A DNA stretch of 64,000 bases from Caulobacter sp. FWC26 (GTDB lineage: Bacteria; Pseudomonadota; Alphaproteobacteria; Caulobacterales; Caulobacteraceae): positions 1,776,001 to 1,840,000 of the forward strand of contig NZ_CP033875.1 in NCBI RefSeq assembly GCF_002742645.2, in the 5' to 3' direction. Below the pieces are notes generated by a model. The model did not search any database. It saw nothing but the letters and a program-made list of their open reading frames with translations, and was not told the DNA's origin. Position numbers and translations under genes: made by a program. Position 1 is the stretch's first letter. Every line of letters begins with the position of its first letter. Shown here in pieces: positions 42,708-51,694 of the stretch.

Positions 42708-45173
42708 ATGCTTTCGCGCCGTTTCGCCTTCGCTTCCGCCCTGTCCTTGACGATCGCCTGTGGATCGGCCGGCGGGACCTTGGCCCAGACGGCGGCGAGC
42801 GCCACCGCCAACCCCGCGGTGTGGCCCAAGGCGGCTAGCCCCAAGACCATAACGGACGCCAAGACCGAGGCCTTCATCACCCGGCTGATGAGCCAGATGA
42901 CGGTCGAGGAGAAGGTCGGCCAGACCATTCAGGCCGACGGCGCCTCGATCACGCCCGAGGAACTTAAGCAGTACCGTCTGGGCTCGGTGCTCGTCGGGGG
43001 CAACTCTGCGCCGGACGGAAACGACCGCGCGAGCGCTCAGCGCTGGATCGAGTGGATCCGCGCCTTCCGGGCGGCGGCCTTGGAAAAGCGGGGAGAGCGG
43101 CAGGAAATCCCGATCATCTTCGGCGTCGACGCTGTGCACGGGCACAACAACGTCGTGGGCGCCACGATCTTCCCGCACAATGTTGGTCTCGGCGCCGCGC
43201 GCGACCCTGACCTGATCCGCCGCATCGGCGAGGTGACCGCGCGGGAAATGGCCGCGACCGGCGCGGACTGGACCTTTGGTCCGACGGTGGCTGTACCCCG
43301 CGACGAGCGTTGGGGGCGCGCCTACGAGGGCTATGGCGAGGATCCTGAGATCGTGAAAGCCTATTCGGGGCCGATGACGCTAGGCCTCCAGGGCGCGCTG
43401 AAGGTCGGCAAGCCGCTGGCGGCTGGACACGTGGCGGGCTCGGCCAAGCACTTCCTGGCGGATGGCGGCACCGAGAACGGCCGAGACCAGGGCGACGCCA
43501 AGATCTCTGAGGCCGATCTGGTCCGTCTGCACAACGCCGGTTATCCACCCGCGATCGAGGCCGGCATCCTGTCGGTGATGGTTTCGTTCTCCAGCTGGAA
43601 CGGCGTCAAGCATACCGGCAATAAGAGCCTGCTGACCGATGTGCTGAAGGGCCGGATGGGCTTCGAGGGCTTCGTGGTCGGCGACTGGAACGCCCATGGC
43701 CAGGTCGAGGGTTGCACCAACACCAGCTGCGCCCAGGCCTATAACGCGGGCATGGACATGATGATGGCCCCCGACAGCTGGAAGGGCCTGTACGAGAACA
43801 CCCTGGCGCAAGTGAAGGCGGGGCAGATCTCCATGGCGCGGCTTGACGACGCCGTCCGGCGCATTCTGCGCGTCAAGGTCAAGGCCGGCCTCTTTGAGGA
43901 CAGGCGTCCGCTGGAAGGCAAGCTCGACCTGCTGGGCGCGCCCGAACACCGGGCCGTGGCGCGTGAGGCGGTCCGCAAGTCGTTGGTGCTTCTGAAGAAC
44001 GAAGGCGTCCTGCCGCTGAAGAGCTCGGCTCATGTGCTGGTGGCGGGTGACGGCGCCGACGACATCGGCAAGGCCTCGGGCGGTTGGACCCTCACCTGGC
44101 AGGGCACCGGCAACAAGAACAGCGACTTTCGGCACGGCCAGTCGATCTATGCGGGTGTCGCCGAGGCGGTGAAGGCCGGCGGCGGCAGCGCCGAGCTGTC
44201 GGTGTCCGGCGACTTCCAGAAGAAGCCCGACGTGGCGATCGTCGTCTTCGGCGAAAACCCCTACGCCGAGTTCCAGGGCGACATCACCAGCATCGAGTAC
44301 CAAGCCGGTGACAAGCGGGACCTGGCGCTGCTGAAGAAGCTGAAGGCGTCCGGTATCCCCGTGGTGTCGGTGTTCCTGAGCGGTCGCCCGCTGTGGACCA
44401 ACCCTGAGCTGAATGCGTCGGATGCGTTCGTGGCGGCGTGGCTGCCTGGCTCGGAGGGCGGCGGCGTGGCCGATGTTCTGGTCGGCGACAGGGCCGGCAA
44501 GCCGCGCCATGACTTCCAGGGCAAGCTGTCCTTCTCCTGGCCCAAGCGCGCCGACCAGGAGCCGATCAATGTGGGCGATCCCGGCTATGATCCGCTGTTC
44601 GCCTATGGCTACGGTCTCAGCTACGCGAAGCCCGGCAAGGTGGCGGCGTTGACGGAAGACCCCGGGGTGGCCTCGGCGGCGACCAATGTCGACCGCTACT
44701 TCGTCGATGGACGCTCGCCGGCGCCGTGGATGATCAGCGCGTCGGGCGCGGCGTCGCTGAAGACCATCGACGCCGGCGCGCAAGAAAACGCACGCCAGGC
44801 GATCTGGAGCGGCGAGGGCCCCGGCGTCGTTGGCGTCAACGGACCCTCTGTCGATCTCTCCCGCCAGACCACGGGTGATATGGCCCTGCTGATCCGCTAC
44901 CGCGTGGACGCCGCCCCGAAGAAGCCGGTGTCGCTCAGCCTAACCTGTGGCGAATCCTGTCGGGCGGCGGTAGACGTAACGTCAACGTTGTCAGGTGCGA
45001 AAACGGGCGAATGGCGTACGGCGAAGATCAAACTTTCCTGCTTCCAGGCCAAGGGCGCGGACATGGCGCACATTTCGTCCCCGTTCGGACTCTGGACAGC
45101 AGGCGCTTTGACGCTGTCATTCACCGAAATCCGCCTCGCCTCGAACGAGGGCGACGCCTTCTGTCCCACCTAG
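42708..45173 (+). CDS. Glycoside hydrolase family 3 exo-beta-glucosidase, exported
   Basis: The 821-residue protein has a signal peptide (about residues 1-28) and the GH3 N-domain: FGVDAVHGHNNVVGATIFPHNVGLGAARDPDLI, ADWTFGPTVAVPRDERWGRAYEGYGEDP, and GFVVGDWNAHGQVEG with the nucleophile Asp. The GH3 C-domain follows (RKSLVLLKNEGVLPL, ADEPINVGDPGYDPLFAYGYGLSY) and a C-terminal beta-domain. It would release glucose from beta-1,3/1,4-glucans or cellobiose. ATG 42708 follows AAAGGA. The glucose made would enter glk and the Entner-Doudoroff operon just upstream. Confidence 0.93.
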   Translation: MLSRRFAFASALSLTIACGSAGGTLAQTAASATANPAVWPKAASPKTITDAKTEAFITRLMSQMTVEEKVGQTIQADGASITPEELKQYRLGSVLVGGNSAPDGNDRASAQRWIEWIRAFRAAALEKRGERQEIPIIFGVDAVHGHNNVVGATIFPHNVGLGAARDPDLIRRIGEVTAREMAATGADWTFGPTVAVPRDERWGRAYEGYGEDPEIVKAYSGPMTLGLQGALKVGKPLAAGHVAGSAKHFLADGGTENGRDQGDAKISEADLVRLHNAGYPPAIEAGILSVMVSFSSWNGVKHTGNKSLLTDVLKGRMGFEGFVVGDWNAHGQVEGCTNTSCAQAYNAGMDMMMAPDSWKGLYENTLAQVKAGQISMARLDDAVRRILRVKVKAGLFEDRRPLEGKLDLLGAPEHRAVAREAVRKSLVLLKNEGVLPLKSSAHVLVAGDGADDIGKASGGWTLTWQGTGNKNSDFRHGQSIYAGVAEAVKAGGGSAELSVSGDFQKKPDVAIVVFGENPYAEFQGDITSIEYQAGDKRDLALLKKLKASGIPVVSVFLSGRPLWTNPELNASDAFVAAWLPGSEGGGVADVLVGDRAGKPRHDFQGKLSFSWPKRADQEPINVGDPGYDPLFAYGYGLSYAKPGKVAALTEDPGVASAATNVDRYFVDGRSPAPWMISASGAASLKTIDAGAQENARQAIWSGEGPGVVGVNGPSVDLSRQTTGDMALLIRYRVDAAPKKPVSLSLTCGESCRAAVDVTSTLSGAKTGEWRTAKIKLSCFQAKGADMAHISSPFGLWTAGALTLSFTEIRLASNEGDAFCPT
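44981..44992. promoter_or_regulatory. Operator-like sequence inside the GH3 gene, 200 bp before pyk
   Basis: GTCAACGTTGTC differs by one base from the core of the zwf operator (GACAACGTTGTC). It lies in coding DNA near the 3' end of the GH3 gene. Regulation of pyk from here is speculative. Confidence 0.3.
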
Positions 45174-45192
45174 TCCTGGAAGGAGCGACGGC

Positions 45193-46623
45193 ATGATCCG
45201 CGCCCGTCGCTCTCGTATCGTCGCCACCCTGGGTCCGGCGTCGAGTTCGCCCGAGATGATCGTCACGCTGGCCAAGGCCGGGGCGGACGTCTTTCGCCTG
45301 AACTTCAGCCACGGAGCGCACGAGACCCATGCGGCTGTCTATGCGGCTATCCGGGAGGCGGAAAAGATCGTCGATCGTCCGCTGGGCGTCCTTGCCGACT
45401 TGCAGGGACCCAAGCTGCGTGTCGGCAAGTTCGCCGATGGTCCGGTGATGCTGAAGCCGGGCCAGGCGTTCCGGTTCGACAGCGATCCGACGCCGGGCGA
45501 CGCAACGCGCGTGCATCTGCCTCACCCGGAGATCCTGACGGCCATGCGGCCGGGCGCGACGCTGCTGCTGGACGATGGCAAACTGCGGATGACGGTGACC
45601 GAGGCGGGACCAGGCTACGCTGACACCACGGTCGTGAACGGCGGCAAGCTGTCGGAGCGCAAGGGCGTGGCGGTGCCGGATGTCGTCATCCCGATGTCGC
45701 CGCTGACCGCCAAGGACCGCGAGGACCTGGCCTTCGCCCTGCGCCTGGGCGTGGACTGGGTGGCGTTGTCGTTCGTTCAGGCGCCTGAAGACATGGCGGA
45801 GCTGCGCCGTATCGTGGAGGGCCGCGCCGCCGTGCTGGCCAAGATCGAAAAGCCGCAGGCGCTGAAAGTGCTGGGACCGATCCTCGATCTCTGCGACGGG
45901 GTGATGGTCGCGCGCGGCGACCTCGGCGTTGAGATGGCGCCCGAGGAGGTGCCGGTCGCCCAGAAGGAAATCCTTCGCGCCGCGCGTGAGCGGGGCATCC
46001 CGGTGATCGTCGCGACCCAGATGCTGGAGTCGATGACCAGTTCGCCCACCCCCACGCGGGCCGAGGCGTCCGATGTCGCCAACGCGGTCTATGAGGGCGC
46101 GGACGCTGTGATGCTGTCAGCCGAGTCCGCCGCAGGGGATTATCCGGAAGAGGCGGTCTCGATGATGAACCGCATCATCGAACGCGTTGAGCGCGATCCG
46201 CGTTGGCCCGAGCTGATGTTCGCCGAACAGAGCCACGGCGACGTCGACGCCGACGTCCTGGTGGTCGCCGCCGCCGGCGCGGCCAAGGCCGGGTCCACCA
46301 AGTGCCTGGTGGCCTTCACCACTACCGGGGCCACGGCGCGTCGCCTCGCGCGCGAGCGGCCCTTGCAGCCGGTGCTGGCCTTGTCGCCGGAGATCAATGC
46401 GGTGCGCCGCATGTGCCTGGTGTGGGGCGTGGAAGCGCGTGTCAGCGCTCAGCCGGACAGCCTTGAGGTCGTGACGACCGACGCCTCGAGCAAGGCGCTG
46501 GAGTTGGGCCTTGTGGCGCCGGGGGAGAGGCTGCTGGTCGTCGCGGGTACGCCGTTTGGCGCGCCGGGCGCGGCGAACCTTCTGCGTCTGGCGCACGCGC
46601 CTGCGCCGGCCCGCCGCCGCTAG
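45193..46623 (+). CDS. pyk: Pyruvate kinase
   Basis: The 476-residue enzyme has TLGPASSSPEMI, FRLNFSHGAHE, the active-site region VLAKIEKPQALK and VMVARGDLGVEMAPEEVPVAQKEIL, and ATQMLESMTSSPTPTRAEASDVANAVYEGADAVMLSAESA. It converts phosphoenolpyruvate and ADP to pyruvate and ATP, the last step of the lower route fed by the Entner-Doudoroff genes here. It begins 19 bp after the GH3 gene. Its stop shares the CTAG with the convergent Crp-type gene. Confidence 0.95.
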   Translation: MIRARRSRIVATLGPASSSPEMIVTLAKAGADVFRLNFSHGAHETHAAVYAAIREAEKIVDRPLGVLADLQGPKLRVGKFADGPVMLKPGQAFRFDSDPTPGDATRVHLPHPEILTAMRPGATLLLDDGKLRMTVTEAGPGYADTTVVNGGKLSERKGVAVPDVVIPMSPLTAKDREDLAFALRLGVDWVALSFVQAPEDMAELRRIVEGRAAVLAKIEKPQALKVLGPILDLCDGVMVARGDLGVEMAPEEVPVAQKEILRAARERGIPVIVATQMLESMTSSPTPTRAEASDVANAVYEGADAVMLSAESAAGDYPEEAVSMMNRIIERVERDPRWPELMFAEQSHGDVDADVLVVAAAGAAKAGSTKCLVAFTTTGATARRLARERPLQPVLALSPEINAVRRMCLVWGVEARVSAQPDSLEVVTTDASSKALELGLVAPGERLLVVAGTPFGAPGAANLLRLAHAPAPARRR

Positions 46624-47336
46624 GCGAACGACGCTGGCAACAGCCGTTCGTAGCCTCGCCTGACCGTGCCGTAGCACTCGCAGGCGAGGGCCTTGAGGCC
46701 CTCGCGGTCCAGGATGTCCACCACGCCGCGACGATAGCGGATCAGGCCCTTGTCCTGGAGCGTTCGCGCGACGGCCGTCACGGTCGTCCGCTGAACGCCG
46801 AGCATGTCGGCCAGGAACTCTTGGGTCAGGCTGACGGTATTGGTGTCAATCCGGTCTTGGTACGACAGGAGCCAGCGGCAGAACCGCGCCTCGACGGGGT
46901 GGAGCGCATTGCAGGCCACCGATTGGATCGCGTGCCCAAACAGCGCTTCGTTGTGTCGGTCCACCATGTCTCTCAGCGAAGGGCTGCGGCTCCAGACCTC
47001 GTGGAGGTTCTGAGCGGAGATCCGGAAGGCGGCGCCCGGGGCTTGGACGATCGCGCGGCTCAAGGATTGGCGCGGTCCGACGGCGGCCATCAGGCCCAGC
47101 GCACCCTCCCGACCGATGGTGGCGGACTCGATGGCCGAGCCGTTCTCCATCAAGGTCATCAGAGAGACCACGCAACTTGCCGGAAAGTAGACCTGATCGA
47201 GCAGATCCCCTGGGTCGTAGAGCAGGCGACCCTTCTCAAGTTCAACCTGTGCCAGCTGTGGCGCGAGGAGCGCCTTGTCGTCCGCAGGCAGGGCTGAAAG
47301 GAAGCGGTTCATCAAGATCGGCAACGGCCCAGTCAT
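46620..47336 (-). CDS. Crp/Fnr-family transcriptional regulator
   Basis: The 238-residue protein has an N-terminal cyclic-nucleotide-binding-like beta-roll (VELEKGRLLYDPGDLLDQVYFPASCVVSLMTLMENGSAIESATIGREGALGLMAAVG) and a C-terminal winged helix (SLTQEFLADMLGVQRTTVTAVARTLQDKGLIRYRRG). It lacks the N-terminal cysteine cluster of Fnr. The effector is unknown. An inverted repeat TCTACGGC / GCCGTAGA at 47354-47380, 18 bp before the start, may be its operator. The gene is convergent with pyk and shares its stop codon. Confidence 0.88.
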   Translation of the reverse strand: MTGPLPILMNRFLSALPADDKALLAPQLAQVELEKGRLLYDPGDLLDQVYFPASCVVSLMTLMENGSAIESATIGREGALGLMAAVGPRQSLSRAIVQAPGAAFRISAQNLHEVWSRSPSLRDMVDRHNEALFGHAIQSVACNALHPVEARFCRWLLSYQDRIDTNTVSLTQEFLADMLGVQRTTVTAVARTLQDKGLIRYRRGVVDILDREGLKALACECYGTVRRGYERLLPASFA

Positions 47337-47353
47337 GCGGAATCGAACGTCAT

Positions 47354-47380
47354 TCTACGGCAAGGGTTGCAAGCCGTAGA
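47354..47380. promoter_or_regulatory. Inverted repeat in front of the Crp/Fnr gene
   Basis: TCTACGGC (47354-47361) and GCCGTAGA (47373-47380) are perfect 8-bp arms around an 11-bp spacer, 18 bp upstream of the start. The spacing is typical of a dimeric regulator site, but it does not match the CRP consensus. Confidence 0.4.
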
Positions 47381-47560
47381 TGAAGTCGAGAACAGATGCC
47401 GTCGCTTAGCCGACACAAGCGTATGGAGTGAGGTATAAAGTGAGAAGAGTCCACAGAAGCGGACTGTCATGCTCCTCGCTCCACTTCCGACCGATTTGTC
47501 GGGTTCCCGACTTAGCTGCTCGTGTCGAGCGCAGAATGTATATCTTTTCTCAATCACGAT

Positions 47561-47589
47561 AAAGAAAGAGCCGCCCTTCAGGGCGGCTC
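47561..47589 (-). terminator. Rho-independent terminator of the PPOX-fold gene
   Basis: On the minus strand a 9-bp stem GAGCCGCCC / GGGCGGCTC with a TGAA loop is followed by TTTCTTT. It lies 26 bp beyond the stop of the PPOX-fold gene at 47615. Confidence 0.78.
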
Positions 47590-47614
47590 GAGAGAGATCA
47601 GCGGATGGATAAGC

Positions 47615-48115
47615 CTAGGCTAGGTTGATGTGTTCCTGGCGGCCCACATCCGGGGTATCGCCGGTCAGATTGGCCTTCGCGATCTCCCAGGCGAAGCGAA
47701 CGCCCCCCTTGGAGGCCCAAGTCTCGGCGTCGATCATATCGAAGCGCAACAGGGTCAGGCTGGGATCGTCCTTGCCGCGCGGAAACCAGGCCGCGACCAT
47801 CGGGTTCCAGTAGCGCTCGATCCGGGCGCGGTCCTTGTCTTCGGTCAGGCGGCCGCCGATGCAGGCCTGATAGTCCTGATCCTTGGCCTGGACGATGAAC
47901 ATCGCCGCGTCGTGACCCTCGCCCACGGCGCGGATCAGGCCGTTGTCATCATTCGTGAAGAACCACAACGCATTGTCGTCGGGTTCGGCGAAGGCGGTCA
48001 TGGGTTGGAAGTGGTCGCCGCTGGCCGGGACGCCGAGCATGCCGAACCGGACGTCGTCGATTTCCTTCCAGAGCCGGCGTTCAGCTTCGGCCTTGTCGTG
48101 AAGGGTGTCTTGCAT
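47615..48115 (-). CDS. Pyridoxamine 5'-phosphate oxidase-fold general stress protein
   Basis: The 166-residue protein fits the general stress protein 26 type of FMN-binding split-barrel: KEIDDVRFGMLGVP, HFQPMTAFAEPDDNALWFFTNDDNGLIRAVGEGHDAAMFIVQAKDQDYQACIGGRLTEDKDRARIERYWNPMVAAWFPRGKDDPSLTLLRFDMIDAETWAS. It may bind FMN or F420-like flavin and is usually stress-induced. ATG 48115 is chosen because AAGGA lies upstream and the domain begins immediately; the longer frame is spurious. Confidence 0.86.
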   Translation of the reverse strand: MQDTLHDKAEAERRLWKEIDDVRFGMLGVPASGDHFQPMTAFAEPDDNALWFFTNDDNGLIRAVGEGHDAAMFIVQAKDQDYQACIGGRLTEDKDRARIERYWNPMVAAWFPRGKDDPSLTLLRFDMIDAETWASKGGVRFAWEIAKANLTGDTPDVGRQEHINLA

Positions 48116-48321
48116 GGGAGGTCTTCCTTGCGATCGGGGAATCGCAAGGAAGAACCGATGGCGCGGGCGGCGGTTCCGGCGCTTCAGGTTCCACGCCTTT
48201 TCCCAGGGCGAGACGAGCGTGTGGCCTGCTCCCACGCAGCAGGCCCGCCAGCTACCCTGAAGGCGGAGCCCTTGCGTCGCGCGGCGTGAAGATCGCGCCG
48301 CCGCGCGATCCGGCCGGAGGT

Positions 48322-48987
48322 CTATTTGGCTTTGGCGAAGGCGGAGGACATCCAGCCACGGGCGCCGTTTTCGTCGTCGACTTCCATCCAGACGCCGTTG
48401 CGCTGCCCGGTCGGATAGACCGAGGCGCCCGCCCTGACTGAGCCGACCACGGCCGCCGTCGGCGAGGCGGAGGCGCGTAGCGCGATATCTTGCGTCGCCG
48501 CCAGAAGGTTTGGCGCGCTGGTTGAGACAGGCGCGGTTGCAAGAGTGGCCGACACCGCCGTCGCGGTCGGGGCGCCAGCGCACTTGCCCTGATAGAGGCC
48601 GCCCATCACCGCGCGCCGTTGCTGAGCGATCTGGATGTTCTGGGCCTCGCGTTGGGCCTTGGCCGCCGCTGCGGCCTTGGCTTGCGCCGCCGCGGCGTTG
48701 GCGAACATGCCAAGGCCCGGTACGCGACCCAGCGCCCCGCTGTAGAGCGCGGCGTTCACGCCCAGGCTCGCCGCCGTCTCGGCCCCGCGCGCGGCCCCTT
48801 CGGCGCTGGCGATCGCGGAGTTGGAGGCGCCCATCAACTGATCCATGCGCACCATTTCCGCGCTGATCTGCTCGCAGGTCATCGACGCGTCAGTGGGATA
48901 GCTCATTTGAAGCGGGGTCTGGGCGTAGGTGGCCGTCGCGCTCAGGGCGAGGCCCAGCGCGGCGAAGGTAGCCAGGGTCTTGGTCAT
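48322..48987 (-). CDS. Exported SH3-domain hypothetical protein
   Basis: The 221-residue protein has a signal peptide (MTKTLATFAALGLALSATATYA), an Ala-rich helical middle with a Cys pair (MTCEQIS and QGKCAG), and a C-terminal SH3b domain: IALRASASPTAAVVGSVRAGASVYPTGQRNGVWMEVDDENGARGWMSSAF. SH3b domains often bind cell-wall peptides. No family is recognised for the middle part. It stands alone between a PPOX-fold gene and the acyl-CoA dehydrogenase pair. Confidence 0.75.
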   Translation of the reverse strand: MTKTLATFAALGLALSATATYAQTPLQMSYPTDASMTCEQISAEMVRMDQLMGASNSAIASAEGAARGAETAASLGVNAALYSGALGRVPGLGMFANAAAAQAKAAAAAKAQREAQNIQIAQQRRAVMGGLYQGKCAGAPTATAVSATLATAPVSTSAPNLLAATQDIALRASASPTAAVVGSVRAGASVYPTGQRNGVWMEVDDENGARGWMSSAFAKAK

Positions 48988-49108
48988 GTTCGGCTCCGGA
49001 TGACGGGAGCCGGCGACCGTCTAAGCCCACCGCGGGCGGCCGGTCCGTCATTACGCGAACGACGGTATCCGGCGGCTGGCGCGGGGGCCTATCCCCTGAA
49101 CGGGGGGG

Positions 49109-50242
49109 TTAGAAGCCCATCAAGCGGGCATAGCGGTCGCGATGGAAGCTGGCGCCGCCGAACAGGGCCTCGGTGACGCGCGCGCGCTTCATGTACAGGC
49201 CGGCGTCGTGGGCGTCGGTCATGCCAATGCCGCCGTGCATCTGAACCATCTCGTTGGACGCCAGATGCACCAGTTCGCTGGCCTTGGCCTTGGCCAGAGA
49301 CGCCAGGGCGCGGCTGTCGGCGCCGGCGTCCAGAGCCTCCAGAGCGGCCTCGACGCACGAGCGGGTGGTCTCCAGGTCGGTGAACCACTTGGCCGCGCGG
49401 TGCTGCAGGGCCTGGAACGTGCCGATGACCTGGCCGAACTGGGTGCGGGTCTTCAGATAGTCCAGGGTGATATCGAAGGCGGCGCTGGCGCTGCCCAGCA
49501 TCTCGGCGGCGAGGCCGGCATAGGCGCGATCCAGGGTCGGCTCGAGCACGGCCCAGCCCTTGTCGACCTCGCCGAGCACGGCGTCTGCGCTGACTTCGAC
49601 ACTGTCAAAGTCGATCTTGGCCGCGCCGCGTGAGTCGATCAGCGACAGGTGCGAGCGGGTCACGCCGGCAACGTCGCCCGCGACGAGGAATAGGGTCAGG
49701 CCGGCGGTGTCGCCTGGCTGACCGCTTGTGCGGGCCGCGACAATCAGCAGATCGGCGGCCTCGCCGTCCAGCACCAGGGTCTTGGCGCCGTTCAGCACAT
49801 AGCCTGCGCCGCTCTTGGTCGCCGAAAGGGCGGTGCGCGCCGGCGTGTGGTGGGAGCCTTCGTCGATCGCCAGGGTGGCGACGGCCTCGCCGGTGGCGAT
49901 CTTGGGCAGCCAGGCCTGCTTCTGGGTGTCCGAGCCGCCCAGCTGCAACGCCGAAGCGGCGATCATGGCGGTGGAGAGCAGGGGAGAAGCGGCCAGGGTG
50001 CGGCCCGTCTCTTCCAGGATCAGGCCCAGGCCCAGATAGCCGAAGGCCGAACCGTCATAGGCTTCCGGCACGATCACCCCGGCCCAGCCCATCTGGCCCA
50101 TTTCGGCCCAGGCGGCGGGATCGAAGGTCTGCTTGCTCTTGCTGTCGCGCAGCTTGCGCAGGGCGCCGACGGGCGCGCTTTCGCTGGCCCAGCCCTTGGC
50201 GGCGTCGCGCAGCATCGTCTGTTCTTCAGTCAGGACGGCCAT
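49109..50242 (-). CDS. Acyl-CoA dehydrogenase, second subunit of a pair
   Basis: The 377-residue ACAD has the N-domain LTEEQTMLRDAAKGWASE, a beta-barrel middle and the C-domain QFGQVIGTFQALQHRAAKWFTDLETTRSCVEAALEAL with QMHGGIGMTDAHDAGLYMKRARVTEALFG. It is smaller than its neighbour and both are read leftward, 73 bp apart. Tandem, unequal ACAD pairs usually form alpha2beta2 enzymes acting on bulky acyl-CoA such as sterol side chains or modified fatty acids. The true substrate is unknown. Confidence 0.88.
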   Translation of the reverse strand: MAVLTEEQTMLRDAAKGWASESAPVGALRKLRDSKSKQTFDPAAWAEMGQMGWAGVIVPEAYDGSAFGYLGLGLILEETGRTLAASPLLSTAMIAASALQLGGSDTQKQAWLPKIATGEAVATLAIDEGSHHTPARTALSATKSGAGYVLNGAKTLVLDGEAADLLIVAARTSGQPGDTAGLTLFLVAGDVAGVTRSHLSLIDSRGAAKIDFDSVEVSADAVLGEVDKGWAVLEPTLDRAYAGLAAEMLGSASAAFDITLDYLKTRTQFGQVIGTFQALQHRAAKWFTDLETTRSCVEAALEALDAGADSRALASLAKAKASELVHLASNEMVQMHGGIGMTDAHDAGLYMKRARVTEALFGGASFHRDRYARLMGF

Positions 50243-50315
50243 GTTCAGGCTCCTCGAAAAGTCTTGGTCTTGGCGCGCCGTTCCGACGGCGGGCGCGGGT
50301 TGCGGTGCGAAGGGG

Positions 50316-51521
50316 CTACTGGTGGTCCAGCAGACCCAGGACCCGCTTGGCGACGACGTTCAGATTCACCTCGCTGGTGCCGCCCTCGATCGAGTTGCCC
50401 TTGGCGCGCAGCATGGCGCGTGGCGCGGCCAGCTCCTCGGCGCTGAAGCCTTCGCCCTCCCAGCCCAGGCCCTGAAGGCCCAGCGCCTCGACGAGCAGCT
50501 CGGTGCGCTCCTGGTTCATCTTGGCGGCGGCGTACTTGATGATCGAGACGGCGGCGCTGGGGCCCGAGCCCTGCTTGGACTCCGCCTCGGCGCGGCGCAC
50601 GGTCAGCATGAACGCGTGGGCGTCCATCGAATGGGCGGCGAGGCGAGCACGGAAATCACCGTCGGCGATCCGGCCTTCGCTGTCGACGCCGATCTCCTTC
50701 TTGGCGGCCTCCACGACCGACAGGCCGCCGCCGCCGCCAAAGCCCGAGGCGCTGATGTTCTGGCGTTCGTACTGAAGCAGGCGCTTGGCGATGTCCCAGC
50801 CGCCGTTCAGCTTGCCGACCAGCTGTTCCTTGGGAACCTTCACATTGTCGAAGAAGGTCTCGCAGAACGGCGAGGAGCCGCTGATCAGCTTGATCGGACG
50901 GGCTTCAACCCCCGGCGTGGTCATGTCGAACAGCACGAAAGAGATGCCCTCGTGCTTCTTGCTCGTGTCAGTGCGCACCAGGCAAAAGATCCAGTCGGCC
51001 TGGTCGGCATAGCTGGTCCAGACCTTCTGGCCATTGATCAGGTAGTGGTCGCCCTTGTCCTCGCACTTGGTCTGCAGGGACGCGAGGTCAGAGCCGGCGC
51101 CTGGTTCGCTGTAGCCTTGGCACCAGCGAATCTCGCCGCGCACGATCTGCGGCAGGAAGCGCTGCTTCTGCTCCTCCGTGGCGTATTCCAGCAGCACCGG
51201 GCCAAGCATCCAGACGCCGAAGCTCATCAGGGCGGGCCGCGCCTTGATGCGACGGAGTTCTTGCTCGAGCACCTTGTTCTGGGCCTTGGAAAGGCCGCCG
51301 CCGCCGTACTCCTTGGGCCACATCGGCGCGGTCCAGCCGCGTTCGGCCATCCGGTCCAGCCAGAGCTTGGCGTCAGGGTTCTTCCACACCATCTTGCGGC
51401 CGCCCCAGGGGGCCTCATCCTCGCCCATGGGCGCATTGAGCGACTTCGGATAGTTGGCTTCGAGCCAGGCGCGGGTGTCGGCGCGGAAGGCGTCGAGATC
51501 GGTTCCCCCGAAATCGGCCAT
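50316..51521 (-). CDS. Acyl-CoA dehydrogenase, first subunit of a pair
   Basis: The 401-residue ACAD has WRAYSEPGAGSDLASLQTKC-like FAD loop (QGYSEPGAGSDLASLQTK), WIFCLVRTD, DNVKVPKEQLVGKLNGGWDIAKRLLQYER and the C-terminal GNSIEGGTSEVNLNVVAKRVLGL, which normally positions FAD and the catalytic Glu. It starts at ATG 51521 and is followed by the smaller ACAD subunit. The pair may form a heterotetramer for a specific acyl-CoA; no accessory CoA-ligase or thiolase genes are next to it. Confidence 0.9.
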   Translation of the reverse strand: MADFGGTDLDAFRADTRAWLEANYPKSLNAPMGEDEAPWGGRKMVWKNPDAKLWLDRMAERGWTAPMWPKEYGGGGLSKAQNKVLEQELRRIKARPALMSFGVWMLGPVLLEYATEEQKQRFLPQIVRGEIRWCQGYSEPGAGSDLASLQTKCEDKGDHYLINGQKVWTSYADQADWIFCLVRTDTSKKHEGISFVLFDMTTPGVEARPIKLISGSSPFCETFFDNVKVPKEQLVGKLNGGWDIAKRLLQYERQNISASGFGGGGGLSVVEAAKKEIGVDSEGRIADGDFRARLAAHSMDAHAFMLTVRRAEAESKQGSGPSAAVSIIKYAAAKMNQERTELLVEALGLQGLGWEGEGFSAEELAAPRAMLRAKGNSIEGGTSEVNLNVVAKRVLGLLDHQ

Positions 51522-51694
51522 GGTCTCTTCTCCCTAAGCGGACCGGTGTTGGCCGACACACTACGCCTAGCGGCGACGCGGGCAAGCTGTTTCAAACAAT
51601 CGTTCGCATCTTGGCGCGCGACCCCGCCGGGCATTACGCTGTATAGAAGCGGCTGCTCCTGGATCCCTCGGGGATTCGCGATTTCGGGATCTGG

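Noticed and set aside
47498..47511. GTCGGGTTCCCGAC as a terminator in the region before the Crp-type gene
   Set aside because: The stem is only 6 bp and no T-run follows on either strand.
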